From Clostridiales bacterium (GTDB lineage: Bacteria > Bacillota > Clostridia > Oscillospirales > Acutalibacteraceae): a stretch of DNA of 64,000 nt. Under the pieces are notes generated by a model. That model saw nothing but the letters and a program-made list of their open reading frames with translations, was not told the DNA's origin and ran no database searches. Where the stretch lies: the NCBI GenBank assembly GCA_021199275.1, contig JAJQIJ010000013.1:118178-182177 (forward strand). The letters run 5' to 3'. This document shows positions 44,712-55,326 of the stretch, piece by piece. Position numbers and translations under genes: made by a program. The first letter of the stretch is position 1. Each line of letters starts with the position of its first letter.

Positions 44712-45470
44712 TTATTCAGCCGTGTTTTCAGCCGGTGCGGTTTCTTCGGCAGTGCTTTGGGCCGGGGCTGTTTCCTTCGCTTTCTTTTCGCCGGAAATGA
44801 ATTTATAAACTATTGCAGCCAGGGCGCCGCCAACCAACGGTGCGACAATGAAAACCCACAGGCTGCCAAGCGGCTCTGTATTGCCTGAAATGGCAGAAAC
44901 GATTGCGGGGCCCAAGCTTCTTGCCGGGTTTACGGACGTGCCTGTAAGCCCAATGCCCAAAATGTGCACAGCAGTCAGCGTAAGGCCTATAACCAGCCCG
45001 CCGAAAGAGCCGTGGTTTGCTTTTTTGGAAGTAACGCCCAAAATGCACATAACAAATATAAAGGTCAGCACAATTTCAACCAACAGCCCTGCCGCAGCGC
45101 TGCCGTTTACGCCTGACAGGCCGTTTGCACCGAAGCTGTCAGTCATGTCAACAATATTACCAAGCCCGAATATGGCTGCTAAAATTGCCGAGCCGCCCAA
45201 CGCTCCCAGGCACTGCGCAATGACATAGCCGATGAAATCGCCCACGCTCATGCCGCCGTTTATCAAAACAGCCAGCGACACGGCAGGGTTAACATGGCAG
45301 CCGGAAACATTGCCAATGCAATATGCAGTTGCCACAATTGCCAGGCCAAACGCCAGCGCGGTTAAAATATAGCCGCCCCTTGCGACATTGCAGCCCACCA
45401 GCATTGCGGTGCCGCAGCCCAGAATTACCAGCACCATGGTGCCTATAAATTCGGAAATGTATTTTTTCAT
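44712..45470 (-). CDS. Aquaporin (MIP family channel)
   Basis: 252 aa from MKKYISEFIGTMVLVILGCG, start set by GAGGGG. Six membrane segments and two half-helices with the NPA boxes HVNPAVS and SVNPARS; the arginine after the second box is part of the selectivity filter. The short loops suggest the water-selective (AqpZ-like) rather than the glycerol-facilitator subtype, but that is uncertain. The tail repeats ETAPAQSTAE / ETAPAENTAE and is acidic. Confidence 0.92.
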   Translation of the reverse strand: MKKYISEFIGTMVLVILGCGTAMLVGCNVARGGYILTALAFGLAIVATAYCIGNVSGCHVNPAVSLAVLINGGMSVGDFIGYVIAQCLGALGGSAILAAIFGLGNIVDMTDSFGANGLSGVNGSAAAGLLVEIVLTFIFVMCILGVTSKKANHGSFGGLVIGLTLTAVHILGIGLTGTSVNPARSLGPAIVSAISGNTEPLGSLWVFIVAPLVGGALAAIVYKFISGEKKAKETAPAQSTAEETAPAENTAE

Positions 45471-45501
45471 AAAACCCCTCTTTTCTAAAGTTTGTAAAAA
45501 T

Positions 45502-45530
45502 ATTGTCTCACCGAAAAATATGTTTGTCAA
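45502..45530 (-). promoter_or_regulatory. Aquaporin promoter
   Basis: Minus strand: TTGACA (45530-45525), 17-bp spacer, GACAAT (45507-45502). Confidence 0.6.
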
Positions 45531-45705
45531 TATATTTTTGCTTTTTGAAATCAATTTGCAACAATTTTCCGCCCCCTGCGCTACATTTTTTTAGTTTTGT
45601 GCTTTTTTACCGTTTTTTTGTAACAAAAAGCTTTGATTTTCAACATATTTCACGGTTTTTTGCCTGTTTTCTGTGTGTAAAACATAAAAATCGCCACATA
45701 AGCTA

Positions 45706-45734
45706 TTGCTTTTGATTTTTATAGGTTTTATAAT
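45706..45734 (+). promoter_or_regulatory. Promoter of the 2,289-aa surface protein gene
   Basis: TTGCTT, 17-bp spacer, TATAAT, about 24 bp before the likely ribosome site GCGGAGAGAG. A second TATAAT-like box (45741-45746) follows. Confidence 0.55.
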
Positions 45735-45764
45735 AAAAATATATAATTTGCGGAGAGAGCTTTT

Positions 45765-48700
45765 ATGTGCAAGCTGAAAAAATTTACCGGGGTGCTGCCG
45801 CTGCTGGCAGCGGTGCTTGCTCTCGGGCTGGCGGCAAGTGCCCTTTCGGCACAGGCCGGTGAAACAACTGTTATAACAGCTCAAGGCGGGGGCTACAGCG
45901 TGGCCCTTAGCTTTGATGAGTATGCCCTGCTGCCGGAAGACACACAGCTTGTTGTAAGCGAATATGACGAAAGTTCGGAAATTTGGCAGGCGCGTTATGC
46001 CGAAGCCGCAGAGCTTTACGGCTGGGAAAGCGGGCATGACTTCAGCCTGCTGAGCATAAGCCTGATGTCAGGAACTGATGAAATAGAGCCCGCCGCGCAG
46101 GTTGACGTTGCAATTTCATTTTCCGCCGGCAGCAGCTCACAGTACACCGTAACTCATTTCGGCGAAGAAAGCACGAAATCAATAGCCTGCGAAACAAGCA
46201 GTGACTCCGGGGTGCAAACCATTACTTTCAGCACCGGCTCTTTGTCTGACTATGCCGTGTCTGAAAACACTGATTATGAAATAATACTTGCCTCTGCTCA
46301 AAAGCTTTTAAGCGCAGCGGCAGGTTATGGCAACAATGTAAAGTGGAACGAAGAAGAGCTGGCAGAGCTTTGCCTTGAGGGCTATTATTCCATGTGCGAC
46401 CTTTTAGATGAAGCATATTCTTTGGAAAGCATTACCGAAACAGAGCTTCAGGCGCTTGAAACTGTTTATGACGAATATATGGAATATTTGCTTTGGGCAT
46501 ATGGCTTTGACCCTTACGGGGCAAGCGCCGCCGCCATTGATTATGATGAAATCGTTTTAAGGGCAAACCAAGCTCTGGGCACAGACGGCCTGGGCTGGCT
46601 GAGCAGCTCAAGCGATTCCGGCACCATAACCTTTGACAAAGACAGCACCGCCCTTTGGGAAACCGGGCTGGGGCTCAGCGAATATGAATGGGCAGACGAA
46701 GATTCAGACGGCGTAAACGATTATGACACCCAAGCCGAGCTGCCGGGCGAAAGCTCAGAAACGGCGGGGTCTATTTGGTACAGCGTTGAATATGACAGCA
46801 TACTTGCGGGAAATTACCGCGAATACCATGTGTACAACGCCAACCAGCTGCATGCCCTGCTTTATTATTATGACAGCACAAACGCCCTGTTTTCCACATA
46901 TTTAAAGGAATCGGGCGGCGTAAATAAGCTTGGTATAGTGTTTGAGAGCGACATTGACCTGGGCGGCGCCGGTTCGGTTGCGTGGACATCGTTTAGAAAC
47001 ACGTCTGTTTATCTTGACCTTGACGGCAACGGCTACACAGTTTATAACGGCTATTTCCCGTCAAACACAAATACTTTTCTGGGCACCGGAACCAGTGCGG
47101 CAGACAACCTTGTTGCAGTTCATGACCTTACGTTTTACGCCATGTACATAGGCCACGCCAACGGCATGTTCGGCTCTAGCGTAAACCGTGTTTATTTTTA
47201 CAATGTCAACTGGGAAAACTGTCTTGCCAACGAAATAACTTCCAGCAGTGTTGCAATTGTACTTGGGACAAATTATACCCGTGTATACATGAAAGACTGT
47301 TACACACAAAACTGCCATGTTCTGGGGCAGAGCCACAGCAGCCTTTTTGCCTCTTACGACGGCGACAATGTGTCCAGAACAAGCCGCCTGCTGGGCTCAG
47401 GCGAAAGCGCAAGCAATTATTATTACGGCAATGTGCCGGAAAACGCGCAATATTCATATGACGGCGCGGCTTTGACGTCAATTGAAGCTGTAGAAGCCGT
47501 GTGGAACGGCAGCTCTGTTACATATGAGGGCGAAACATACACGCTGAACACCTATTCGCCGACTATTTATGAAAACTGCGGCACGCTTGACTGCGGGCTT
47601 TATGTTACCGCCAAATCTGCCGGGCACAACGGCGGCTTTGTTGCGTGCCTGCAAGGCGGCATGATTTTCAAAAATTGCTTTTCCACCACTGACTGCTACA
47701 GCAGCACCCAGTGCGGTGTGTTCACAGGCGCCTTAATCGGCTCAGGCGTCGGCTTTTATTACCCCGATGTCTGCGACGACCCTGACTGCGACGACTCAGA
47801 CTTAAGCAGCGGCGAACATGCGTCTGTTTTAACCAATGTGGTGTTTGAAAACTGCTGGACAAGCGGCTCTATTGAGGGCTCGTCTAAAATAGGCGGCTTT
47901 GTGGGCATGATATTTGACGACTACCGCGCTGCCAATTCAGATTACCGCGGCCATGCGCTGTTTAAAAACTGCTATTCCACATCGTCAGTCGGAATGGAAT
48001 ATTCCGGCAGCTATGTGGGCGGCTTTTGCGGGCTGATTATAGGAAATATGCGCGGCAGCACCACAGACGGCGCGGCTGAATTGCAGCATGTGTTTAAAAA
48101 CTGCTATGCCGCGGGCGAAGTGGGCGGCATAACCACAGACACAGACGCGTCTTCCACAGCAAACACCATAGGCGGCTTTATAGGAATGTATTTGAATGTT
48201 CAGGCGGGGTTTGTTTACAGTTCCACTTACCCGCCGTCTGCCGATTACCTGCTTGGCGTTGTGGGTGAAGACGACGCGCCAAACAATGTTGCGCGCATGA
48301 TTAACTGCTGCTATGACATGCAAACCACTGCAATGCGCGAGCGCAGCATTGGCTCAACAGACACCACATATTGGAAAAATTTAAGTTCAAAAACACCTCT
48401 TGCCAACACTTTAGACGGGCTCAGCGGGGTTTACACCCAGGCCAGCACACAGAAAAACGTGGCAGGGCTGACTGACACCGAAAATATTATGGGCTCTTCC
48501 GGCTGGACATATTATGACGAATATTACCCGATGACGACTGGCACTTTGAATTACACATATACGCCCACCGGAAACGAACGAATTGACGCTATGTATGCCG
48601 AACGCGGGCAGCTTTATAAATATTACAGCATGGTCAGCGCCGCAACGGTATTTCTTGACCATTATGACGAAATTCTGTCTGACGGCAGCGACCTTGACGC

Positions 48701-51700
48701 AAATTCAAACGTAATAGCGGCAGGAACAACAGGCGCCACCGCAGACGCCACCATATATGACACGGTAAGAGATATTACCCGCAAATTTACATTTACAAGC
48801 GCTGAAGTTGACAGCGAAGTGACATGGGAAACTTCCACCCAGCGAAATGAAGCTTACGGCTTTTATGACCAACTCGGAGACGGGTTTGAGCTGACATGGC
48901 AAGATGACGGCGAAGAAATAAGCGGGTCATATAACCCGAATGTTTTAACCATTTACCAAGACGGCGACACATGGAAATGCGCTGACTTTGCCCCGGGCAA
49001 GCAGTGGGTAAACGTGTCAATTGGGGTGGGCACGCGGTATCTGCGCCTTTTGCCAAGCGCTTATTTGAACGCCGGGGGAATAATTTCGGTGGACGTCACC
49101 GTGAGCGACGACGACGAACAGACTGTAAGCAACACAGTCAGCATGTATGTGCCAAACAGCAATGCGTCCGGCGGGTGGGACGCCGTTACGACAAGCGCAT
49201 TTTACCATTATATCGGCGTGGCTTATGCAATTACAGACCGCACGCGCCAAGATTCTGAAACGGCAGACATTTATGAAAACCAGTTGCTGACTCTTGCAGA
49301 TTCAGACATACAAACAGACGCTGTTGACCAGTCAAGCTTTGCATTTTACAGCGGCTATCTGCGCACGGGCGACAGCACGGCAGTGGGGCTTGATGACAGC
49401 GGCGAAATGCTTGAACAGACATATCTTTATGAATACAGCACAAGTGAAGTTGACAGCACGCGAAACCTTTCAACCGCCGGCTCAACAATTGTAAGGGTTT
49501 ACTATGCCACTGACGAATCCGGCGGCGAAGGCGTTTATGACGAAGAAACCGGCGGCACCATGATTGAGCTGAGCCTGGGCGATGAAATTACAGACAGCGA
49601 TACCCTGTCAAAGTTTGAGGGTGAAACGCAATTTGAAGTGGCAGACGCGGGCTTTTATTACATGATTTACCAATGGCGGCTTAACGATGGGCGTTATCTT
49701 GAAGACGTAAAACTGGTGCAAATAACTTCAGAAGCATATACGGTGACTATGGCCACGGGCATTAAAGACAACACGCATTCTGTGGACTCTGACGGTTACA
49801 CGTCTATTGACCAATATGTAGACATTACAGGCAAGCTGACATATGACACGGCAGACGGCAGCCTGTACCCGTCTGACGAAACCGGCTATGCCGCATCTTA
49901 TGAAAGCTATTATGATGACGACAGCATTTCAGTCGGCTATGATTACAATGAAACGGCAGATTTTACCAGCGGCAGCTACGGCATGAAATCAATAACGCAG
50001 GTGCAAACGGGCAACAGCACTGTTGCCGGCTGGAAAAATGACGACAAATACCGCTTAGTGTCTGTAATTTTGCAGGCCAATGACGGCACCGGCTTTACAG
50101 AGGTTGACCGAATTAACGTGTCTGACACCGGCACGGACACATTCGGCACCGCAGTCAGCGGAATGATATGGAAATATACATATACAAGCTACACCGCCAC
50201 GCAGGACCCGGAATATAAAACATATACCATTGTGCGTGTTGACGACGCGGTGAAATATTTAACTGTGTCCGGCGAAGCGGACAGCGGAAACGGCGTTACA
50301 CAATATTATATAAATTTGGACTTTTCGCAAACGGTAAACGACTCTTCAGACGGCTCAGACGGCTCTTCTGCCCTGTCCAGCGGGCAGAAAAATATTCGCG
50401 TTATTGCGCTTTATGAACAGGTTTCAACACCGGTGAGCTTATACAAAACAGACGAGCATGGAAACGCCCTGTCAGGCGCGGTGTTTGCGGCATATTCAGC
50501 TAATGAAAGCGGCGAATATTTGGCTGACGGCGAAACAGACCTGTATATTACGCTGACAGACGGCGATTACACGGTTGACGAAGCAACGGGCGTAATTACA
50601 ATAACCGGCGGCGACCGGGCGGGCTATACCGTTACCCCGAAATATGTTGGCACAACTGACGAAAACGGCGAGCTTATATTTGCCGACAGCAGCGGTGTTT
50701 ATTACAGCGAAAGTGAGCTTCAGGCGCTGTTTGGCGACTATTTCCTGCTGCGTGAAATTTCCGTGCCGGCAGGTTACAGAAATGCAGGCGACGCAGTGCT
50801 GCTTACATTTTCAGGCGGAATACTTATTTTGGCAGACGGCAGCACGGATTCGGCAGACATTGAAATAAACGCACGTGTGACTGCAACCGGCTCTTTGTAC
50901 ACCGCCGCAGATTCCGGCAGTTCAACAGATTATGCCGAAGTCAGCTATGCAAACGACGCGTCGGCTTATTATTCAATTAACGAAACTTCCGGCGAAGTTG
51001 AAATAAACGGCACCTTGTTTGCCGTGGTGCTAAAGAAAAACGGCGCCACAGCTTCTTCAGTTGACAGCTGGTACCCGGTTGACTCTCAGGGAAATGTAAC
51101 CGCGCAAGCGGGCTTGGCGGGGGCAATAGCCGCCGCGCAGGCAGCCGGCAGCGACTGTGTATTTGCCGCAAATTCAGATATTGACGCGGGCTTTACCGGC
51201 ATGGAAGTTTATTTGACTGACCTGCCGGGCGACATTACCGAATATTTCACTTACCAGTGGAACACGGCGGAAAACCCAAGTGTTGAAAGCGTGCTTGAAA
51301 GCTGTGAATACATTGTGGCTTATTATTACACCACGGCAGATTCTCTTGCCGGCGCCACAACAGACAACACCGTGCGCGTTATAAGCCACGAGGGTATTGT
51401 AACGGCAGACAACAGCAGCAGCCTGGCAGATTATTCGGGCTTTAGCATTGCCTGGGGCGCACAGCTTGACGTTATAAACTATGAAAACCGCGTTTATTTC
51501 CAAAAAACCAATGTTGACGGCGACAAGGTAAACGGCGCTGTGTTTGCCATTTACAGCGCCTTGCAAGACGGAGACAGCTATTATTACATAGCAGACGACG
51601 GCACTTACATTTACCTTGGCGAAGACGAATTCGGCACAAACCGGGGAAATGCAACGGTAAACGGCGAAACCGGCAGTTACAGCATATCTGCCGGAAAATC

Positions 51701-52634
51701 TTTCACTCTGGGCGAAGAGGGCGCCGTGTCAGCTGACGGATATGGCGTTATTACCGTAACAGTCGGCAGCAGCACATATACAATTACACCGGTGCAGCTT
51801 TCCGCCACGCATGACTGCGCAGATGTTGACAGCACAAACAACAGCGGCACGGGCCACTTTACTTTGCTTGAAAGCGGCAGTTATATAATGCGTGAAATTT
51901 ACGCGCCGAACCCCTATGCGCTCAACAGTGCCGAAATTGCAGTCAGCGTAAGCGTCTCTGCCGTTAGCGCTGCGGTTTTGCAGGGCAGCAGAATTACGGT
52001 GGCAGACGCTGAAAATTTTGACAATGACGAATATTCGCTTATTGACGTGGTGGCTGAGGTGACTGACCAATATAAGGTAAACATTACAATTGACAAAATT
52101 TCTTCAAACGACGAATCGACGCTGGCAAACGCCCAGTTCATACTTTACTTTAAAGACGGCGACGCTGTATATTATTACAGCTATGACGCGGAAAAAGGAA
52201 TTGTAATCTGGACTACAGATATAAATGAGGCTGACATACTTTCAACGTCAGACGAATCCGGGGCTTACTCTGCAATCAGCATTTACAACCTGACAGAGGG
52301 AACATATTATTTAGAAGAAATTGCCCAGCCGGACGGTTATTACCTGCTTGAAGAGCCGCTGGAAATTACGGTTGACAGCAGCGCCACGGTGTCAATAACA
52401 TATAACGGCAATACATACACCGCCGACTCTGTTACAGACGAAACGCTGTGGGGAGTCAGTGCCGGGCAGTCTGAAGACAACGACGCTGTTTGGACTCTGA
52501 CTGTGCCAAACTATACAGGCTATGAACTGCCGGGCCTGGGCGGGCGCGGCACCGGGGCATTCACCGCGGCGGGGATAATGCTCTGCGCCGCTGCGGCTGT
52601 GCTGTTTACAAAGCACAAAAAGCGCGCAGAGTAA
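45765..52634 (+). CDS. Wall-anchored adhesin-like protein with GLUG/beta-helix and SpaA (Cna-B-type) domains (2,289 aa)
   Basis: The signal peptide ends near residue 31 (ALSAQA-GE). After a small N-terminal beta domain and a helical stretch (to about 290), residues of about 340-850 form a beta-helix-like region with repeated motifs FENCWTSGS...IGGFVG, FKNCYSTSS...VGGFCG and FKNCYAAGE...IGGFIG, typical of GLUG-type repeats. A long beta-sandwich region follows. Three SpaA/prealbumin-like domains lie near 1552-1705, 1902-2095 and 2102-2212, each with a strand lysine (SLYKTDEHG, YFQKTNVDG, TIDKISSND) and a late glutamate (LREIS, MREIY, LEEIAQPDGY) that could form isopeptide bonds. The C-terminus has an LPxTG-like ELPGLGG, a hydrophobic helix and KHKKRAE. 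Expected to be sortase-anchored; the ligand is unknown. Confidence 0.88.
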   Translation: MCKLKKFTGVLPLLAAVLALGLAASALSAQAGETTVITAQGGGYSVALSFDEYALLPEDTQLVVSEYDESSEIWQARYAEAAELYGWESGHDFSLLSISLMSGTDEIEPAAQVDVAISFSAGSSSQYTVTHFGEESTKSIACETSSDSGVQTITFSTGSLSDYAVSENTDYEIILASAQKLLSAAAGYGNNVKWNEEELAELCLEGYYSMCDLLDEAYSLESITETELQALETVYDEYMEYLLWAYGFDPYGASAAAIDYDEIVLRANQALGTDGLGWLSSSSDSGTITFDKDSTALWETGLGLSEYEWADEDSDGVNDYDTQAELPGESSETAGSIWYSVEYDSILAGNYREYHVYNANQLHALLYYYDSTNALFSTYLKESGGVNKLGIVFESDIDLGGAGSVAWTSFRNTSVYLDLDGNGYTVYNGYFPSNTNTFLGTGTSAADNLVAVHDLTFYAMYIGHANGMFGSSVNRVYFYNVNWENCLANEITSSSVAIVLGTNYTRVYMKDCYTQNCHVLGQSHSSLFASYDGDNVSRTSRLLGSGESASNYYYGNVPENAQYSYDGAALTSIEAVEAVWNGSSVTYEGETYTLNTYSPTIYENCGTLDCGLYVTAKSAGHNGGFVACLQGGMIFKNCFSTTDCYSSTQCGVFTGALIGSGVGFYYPDVCDDPDCDDSDLSSGEHASVLTNVVFENCWTSGSIEGSSKIGGFVGMIFDDYRAANSDYRGHALFKNCYSTSSVGMEYSGSYVGGFCGLIIGNMRGSTTDGAAELQHVFKNCYAAGEVGGITTDTDASSTANTIGGFIGMYLNVQAGFVYSSTYPPSADYLLGVVGEDDAPNNVARMINCCYDMQTTAMRERSIGSTDTTYWKNLSSKTPLANTLDGLSGVYTQASTQKNVAGLTDTENIMGSSGWTYYDEYYPMTTGTLNYTYTPTGNERIDAMYAERGQLYKYYSMVSAATVFLDHYDEILSDGSDLDANSNVIAAGTTGATADATIYDTVRDITRKFTFTSAEVDSEVTWETSTQRNEAYGFYDQLGDGFELTWQDDGEEISGSYNPNVLTIYQDGDTWKCADFAPGKQWVNVSIGVGTRYLRLLPSAYLNAGGIISVDVTVSDDDEQTVSNTVSMYVPNSNASGGWDAVTTSAFYHYIGVAYAITDRTRQDSETADIYENQLLTLADSDIQTDAVDQSSFAFYSGYLRTGDSTAVGLDDSGEMLEQTYLYEYSTSEVDSTRNLSTAGSTIVRVYYATDESGGEGVYDEETGGTMIELSLGDEITDSDTLSKFEGETQFEVADAGFYYMIYQWRLNDGRYLEDVKLVQITSEAYTVTMATGIKDNTHSVDSDGYTSIDQYVDITGKLTYDTADGSLYPSDETGYAASYESYYDDDSISVGYDYNETADFTSGSYGMKSITQVQTGNSTVAGWKNDDKYRLVSVILQANDGTGFTEVDRINVSDTGTDTFGTAVSGMIWKYTYTSYTATQDPEYKTYTIVRVDDAVKYLTVSGEADSGNGVTQYYINLDFSQTVNDSSDGSDGSSALSSGQKNIRVIALYEQVSTPVSLYKTDEHGNALSGAVFAAYSANESGEYLADGETDLYITLTDGDYTVDEATGVITITGGDRAGYTVTPKYVGTTDENGELIFADSSGVYYSESELQALFGDYFLLREISVPAGYRNAGDAVLLTFSGGILILADGSTDSADIEINARVTATGSLYTAADSGSSTDYAEVSYANDASAYYSINETSGEVEINGTLFAVVLKKNGATASSVDSWYPVDSQGNVTAQAGLAGAIAAAQAAGSDCVFAANSDIDAGFTGMEVYLTDLPGDITEYFTYQWNTAENPSVESVLESCEYIVAYYYTTADSLAGATTDNTVRVISHEGIVTADNSSSLADYSGFSIAWGAQLDVINYENRVYFQKTNVDGDKVNGAVFAIYSALQDGDSYYYIADDGTYIYLGEDEFGTNRGNATVNGETGSYSISAGKSFTLGEEGAVSADGYGVITVTVGSSTYTITPVQLSATHDCADVDSTNNSGTGHFTLLESGSYIMREIYAPNPYALNSAEIAVSVSVSAVSAAVLQGSRITVADAENFDNDEYSLIDVVAEVTDQYKVNITIDKISSNDESTLANAQFILYFKDGDAVYYYSYDAEKGIVIWTTDINEADILSTSDESGAYSAISIYNLTEGTYYLEEIAQPDGYYLLEEPLEITVDSSATVSITYNGNTYTADSVTDETLWGVSAGQSEDNDAVWTLTVPNYTGYELPGLGGRGTGAFTAAGIMLCAAAAVLFTKHKKRAE

Positions 52635-52650
52635 ATATATTTTTTCATAT

Positions 52651-52680
52651 AAAAAGCGACGCCGCGGCGCCGCTTTTTTA
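52651..52680 (+). terminator. Terminator of the adhesin gene
   Basis: AAAAAGCGACGCCG / CGGCGCCGCTTTTT, one mismatch, ending in a T-run. Confidence 0.75.
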
Positions 52681-52748
52681 TGGAAACGCGCAGGCACATC
52701 ACTTGAAGCTTTAAAAAATTTAAAATTTTTATTTTTTCATTAATGTTG

Positions 52749-52778
52749 TTGCAATTTTGCTTTAAATAATGTTATAGT
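52749..52778 (+). promoter_or_regulatory. Possible gdhA promoter
   Basis: TTGCAA, 18-bp spacer, TATAGT, about 30 bp before the coding start with GGGAAAGGAG between. The boxes are imperfect. Confidence 0.4.
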
Positions 52779-52808
52779 AATATTAAAGAAAGGGAAAGGA
52801 GTTTCAAT

Positions 52809-54158
52809 ATGAACGAATATATTGAACACGTAATTAAAACAGTTGAAAAAAGAGACAACGCAAAGCCCGAATACATACAGTGCGTAAAAGAGGTTTTTCG
52901 TTCTCTTGAAAAAGTTATTGAGCAGCACCCCGAATATGTCGAAGACGACCTGCTCACCAGAATGGCGGAACCTGACAGGCTTATAACTTTCAGAGTTGCC
53001 TGGGTTGACGACAACAAGAAAACACAAATCAACAGGGGCTACCGCGTTCAGTTTAATTCAAGCATAGGCCCCTATAAGGGCGGGCTCAGGTTTCACCCAA
53101 GCGTCAATTCGTCAATAATGTACTTTCTTGGGTTTGAACAAACCTTTAAGAATTCTCTTACCGGCCTGCCAATGGGCGGCGCAAAGGGCGGTTCTGACTT
53201 TGACCCAAGGGGCAAAAGCAAGGGCGAAATAATGCGCTTTTGCCAGTCGTTTATGACTGAGCTTTACCGCCATATCGGCCCCAGCGTTGACGTGCCTGCC
53301 GGCGACATTGGCGTGGGCTCACGTGAAATAGGCTTTCTTTTCGGGCAATATAAAAGAATCGCAGACGCATTTGAAAACGGCGTTATTACAGGCAAGGGGC
53401 TGTCTTACGGCGGCTCTCTTATAAGGCCGGAAGCCACCGGGTACGGCGCGGTTTATTACACATGCGAAGTTTTCAAGCACCAGGGCGACGACATTAAGGG
53501 CAAAACATTCGGCATATCAGGCTTTGGCAACGTGGCTTGGGGCGCATGCAAAAAAATTGCCGAGCTGGGCGGTATTCCGGTTACCATTTCCGGGCCGGAC
53601 GGCTATGTTTATGACAAAGACGGAATTGTTACAGACGAAAAAATAGCTTATCTGCTTGAAATGAGAGCGTCAGGCAGAGACAGATGCGAAGATTATGCAG
53701 ATAAATTCGGCGTGCCGTTCCACAGGGGGCAAAAGCCGTGGGGAGTTAAGGTGGACGTGGCAATGCCGTGCGCCACGCAAAACGAAATAGGCATTGCGGA
53801 AGCAAAGCAAATTGCAGCAAACGGCACAAAATATTACATTGAAGTTGCAAACATGCCCACCACGGAAGAGGCTCTTAATTACCTTATGGCGCTTGACAAT
53901 GTTATTGTTGCACCGTCAAAGGCAGTAAACGCTGGCGGTGTGTGCGTGTCAGGCCTTGAAATGAGCCAAAACAGCCAAAGGCTGTCATGGAGCGCTGAAG
54001 AGGTTGACACAAAACTGCACAATGCAATGATTGCAATTCATGCAAATTCAGTAAATGCGGCTGAAAAATACGGCCTTGGCTATAATCTTGTGGCAGGCGC
54101 CAACATCGCCGGGTTTGAAAAGGTTGCCCAGGCCATGATGGAACAGGGCATTTACTAA
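52809..54158 (+). CDS. gdhA: NADP-type glutamate dehydrogenase
   Basis: 449 aa, the length of hexameric GDH. Reductively aminates 2-oxoglutarate with ammonium. Substrate-site lysines are in GPYKGGLRFHP and GGAKGGSDFDP, the conserved PAGDIGVG follows, and the dinucleotide motif is GISGFGNVAWGA. Presence of SDFDP and general similarity to the NADP-dependent small hexameric class favours the biosynthetic enzyme, a main ammonium-assimilation route in Clostridia. Monocistronic, with a strong terminator. Confidence 0.95.
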   Translation: MNEYIEHVIKTVEKRDNAKPEYIQCVKEVFRSLEKVIEQHPEYVEDDLLTRMAEPDRLITFRVAWVDDNKKTQINRGYRVQFNSSIGPYKGGLRFHPSVNSSIMYFLGFEQTFKNSLTGLPMGGAKGGSDFDPRGKSKGEIMRFCQSFMTELYRHIGPSVDVPAGDIGVGSREIGFLFGQYKRIADAFENGVITGKGLSYGGSLIRPEATGYGAVYYTCEVFKHQGDDIKGKTFGISGFGNVAWGACKKIAELGGIPVTISGPDGYVYDKDGIVTDEKIAYLLEMRASGRDRCEDYADKFGVPFHRGQKPWGVKVDVAMPCATQNEIGIAEAKQIAANGTKYYIEVANMPTTEEALNYLMALDNVIVAPSKAVNAGGVCVSGLEMSQNSQRLSWSAEEVDTKLHNAMIAIHANSVNAAEKYGLGYNLVAGANIAGFEKVAQAMMEQGIY

Positions 54159-54215
54159 TAATTTGGGCAAAACCCAAAGACCTTATTTAAAAAAAGTTTC
54201 AAACAAAAAAGCGCT

Positions 54216-54247
54216 AAACGGGCGGCAGTTAAACTGCCGCCCGTTTT
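54216..54247 (+). terminator. gdhA terminator
   Basis: AACGGGCGGCAGTT / AACTGCCGCCCGTT followed by TT; a perfect GC-rich stem. Confidence 0.85.
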
Positions 54248-54352
54248 CATGCATAAAATTTTTAACGGCTGCTTGCCCGTTTCACGAAACGCCCAAAAAA
54301 CGGCAAAGCCGCTTTGGCGCAAATAATTTTTTTACGCCGAAAGCAAAAGCTT

Positions 54353-55063
54353 TCAGCCGTTTAAATAAAATTCCCGCATATCATCAAGCCTGAGCAAAAC
54401 GGGGCTTTGCCCCATGCCGACGCCAACGTCAATATCAATCCACGTGTCGGTTTTCAATATTTTGCCTTTATATTCCTCGCCGTAATACATTGTGGGCGTG
54501 TGGCCGAATATAACCGTAATGTCGTCAAAATATCTGTCTGTCAATTGCGGGCGGTTCCAAATAAGCTCATGTGCGCAATATTCTGAAAGCTTTTTGTCAG
54601 GGCTGAAATTTTCAAAGCCCGAATGCGTAAAAATAAAATCTTTTTCATTTACGCTAAACGCCTCGTAAAAGGCCGCTTCATTTAAAAAGTCAAAAATATC
54701 ACGCACGGCTTCAGGCGATTTTGCGTTAAGTTCGCCCAGTTTTTTTAATGTCACCCCGCCACCGTTTTCCAGCCAGTTTGTAAAAAGCTGCATTTTGCCG
54801 CTGTCAAGCTCAGCTATTGATTTTTCAGTAATTTCATCAAGCATAAAAGAGCAGGAAAGCATCATGGCTTCATGGTTGCCAATTAGCAATTCCATATTGG
54901 CCTGCCCCATTATGTGCTGCAAAAGCTCAATTCCATGCTCGCCGCGGTCTATAACATCGCCGAGTATCAGCAAAAAATCGTTTTCGGAAAAATTTGCCTT
55001 TTTAAGCAGCTTTTGAAAATTTTCAGGCTCAAGCCCGTGTAAGTCTGCAGTTACATAAATCAT
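54353..55063 (-). CDS. PPP-family metallophosphoesterase (serine/threonine phosphatase or ApaH-like)
   Basis: 236 aa from MIYVTADLHGLEPENFQ, after AGGGGGC. The metal-site motifs are in order: ADLHG, LGDVIDRGEHG and IGNHEAM, then FTHSG and FGHTPT. This is the bacterial PPP/PrpA or diadenosine-tetraphosphatase group; which substrate it hydrolyses is not clear from sequence. Single gene with its own promoter. Confidence 0.88.
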   Translation of the reverse strand: MIYVTADLHGLEPENFQKLLKKANFSENDFLLILGDVIDRGEHGIELLQHIMGQANMELLIGNHEAMMLSCSFMLDEITEKSIAELDSGKMQLFTNWLENGGGVTLKKLGELNAKSPEAVRDIFDFLNEAAFYEAFSVNEKDFIFTHSGFENFSPDKKLSEYCAHELIWNRPQLTDRYFDDITVIFGHTPTMYYGEEYKGKILKTDTWIDIDVGVGMGQSPVLLRLDDMREFYLNG

Positions 55064-55168
55064 TTTTGCCCCCTGTTTCATATTAAATAGTCTTGCACAG
55101 GTTAATGAGAAAAGCCGCCAAGTATAAACTTAAGCGGCTGTCCTGCAACAAATCAATTACGCAATAAT

Positions 55169-55197
55169 ATTTTATCAGCCTGTCATTAAAAAGTCAA
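55169..55197 (-). promoter_or_regulatory. Promoter of the PPP phosphatase gene
   Basis: Minus strand: TTGACT (55197-55192), 17-bp spacer, TAAAAT (55174-55169). Confidence 0.55.
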
Positions 55198-55326
55198 TGA
55201 TTTATTTTAACAAAATGAAATGCTTTTAAAAACAATTTTACAATAATTTACTGCTGTAAAATTGACAAAAGCTGCAAACAATATTGTTGCAAACGCAAAA
55301 TTTTATGAAAAAGAGGTGTATATACA

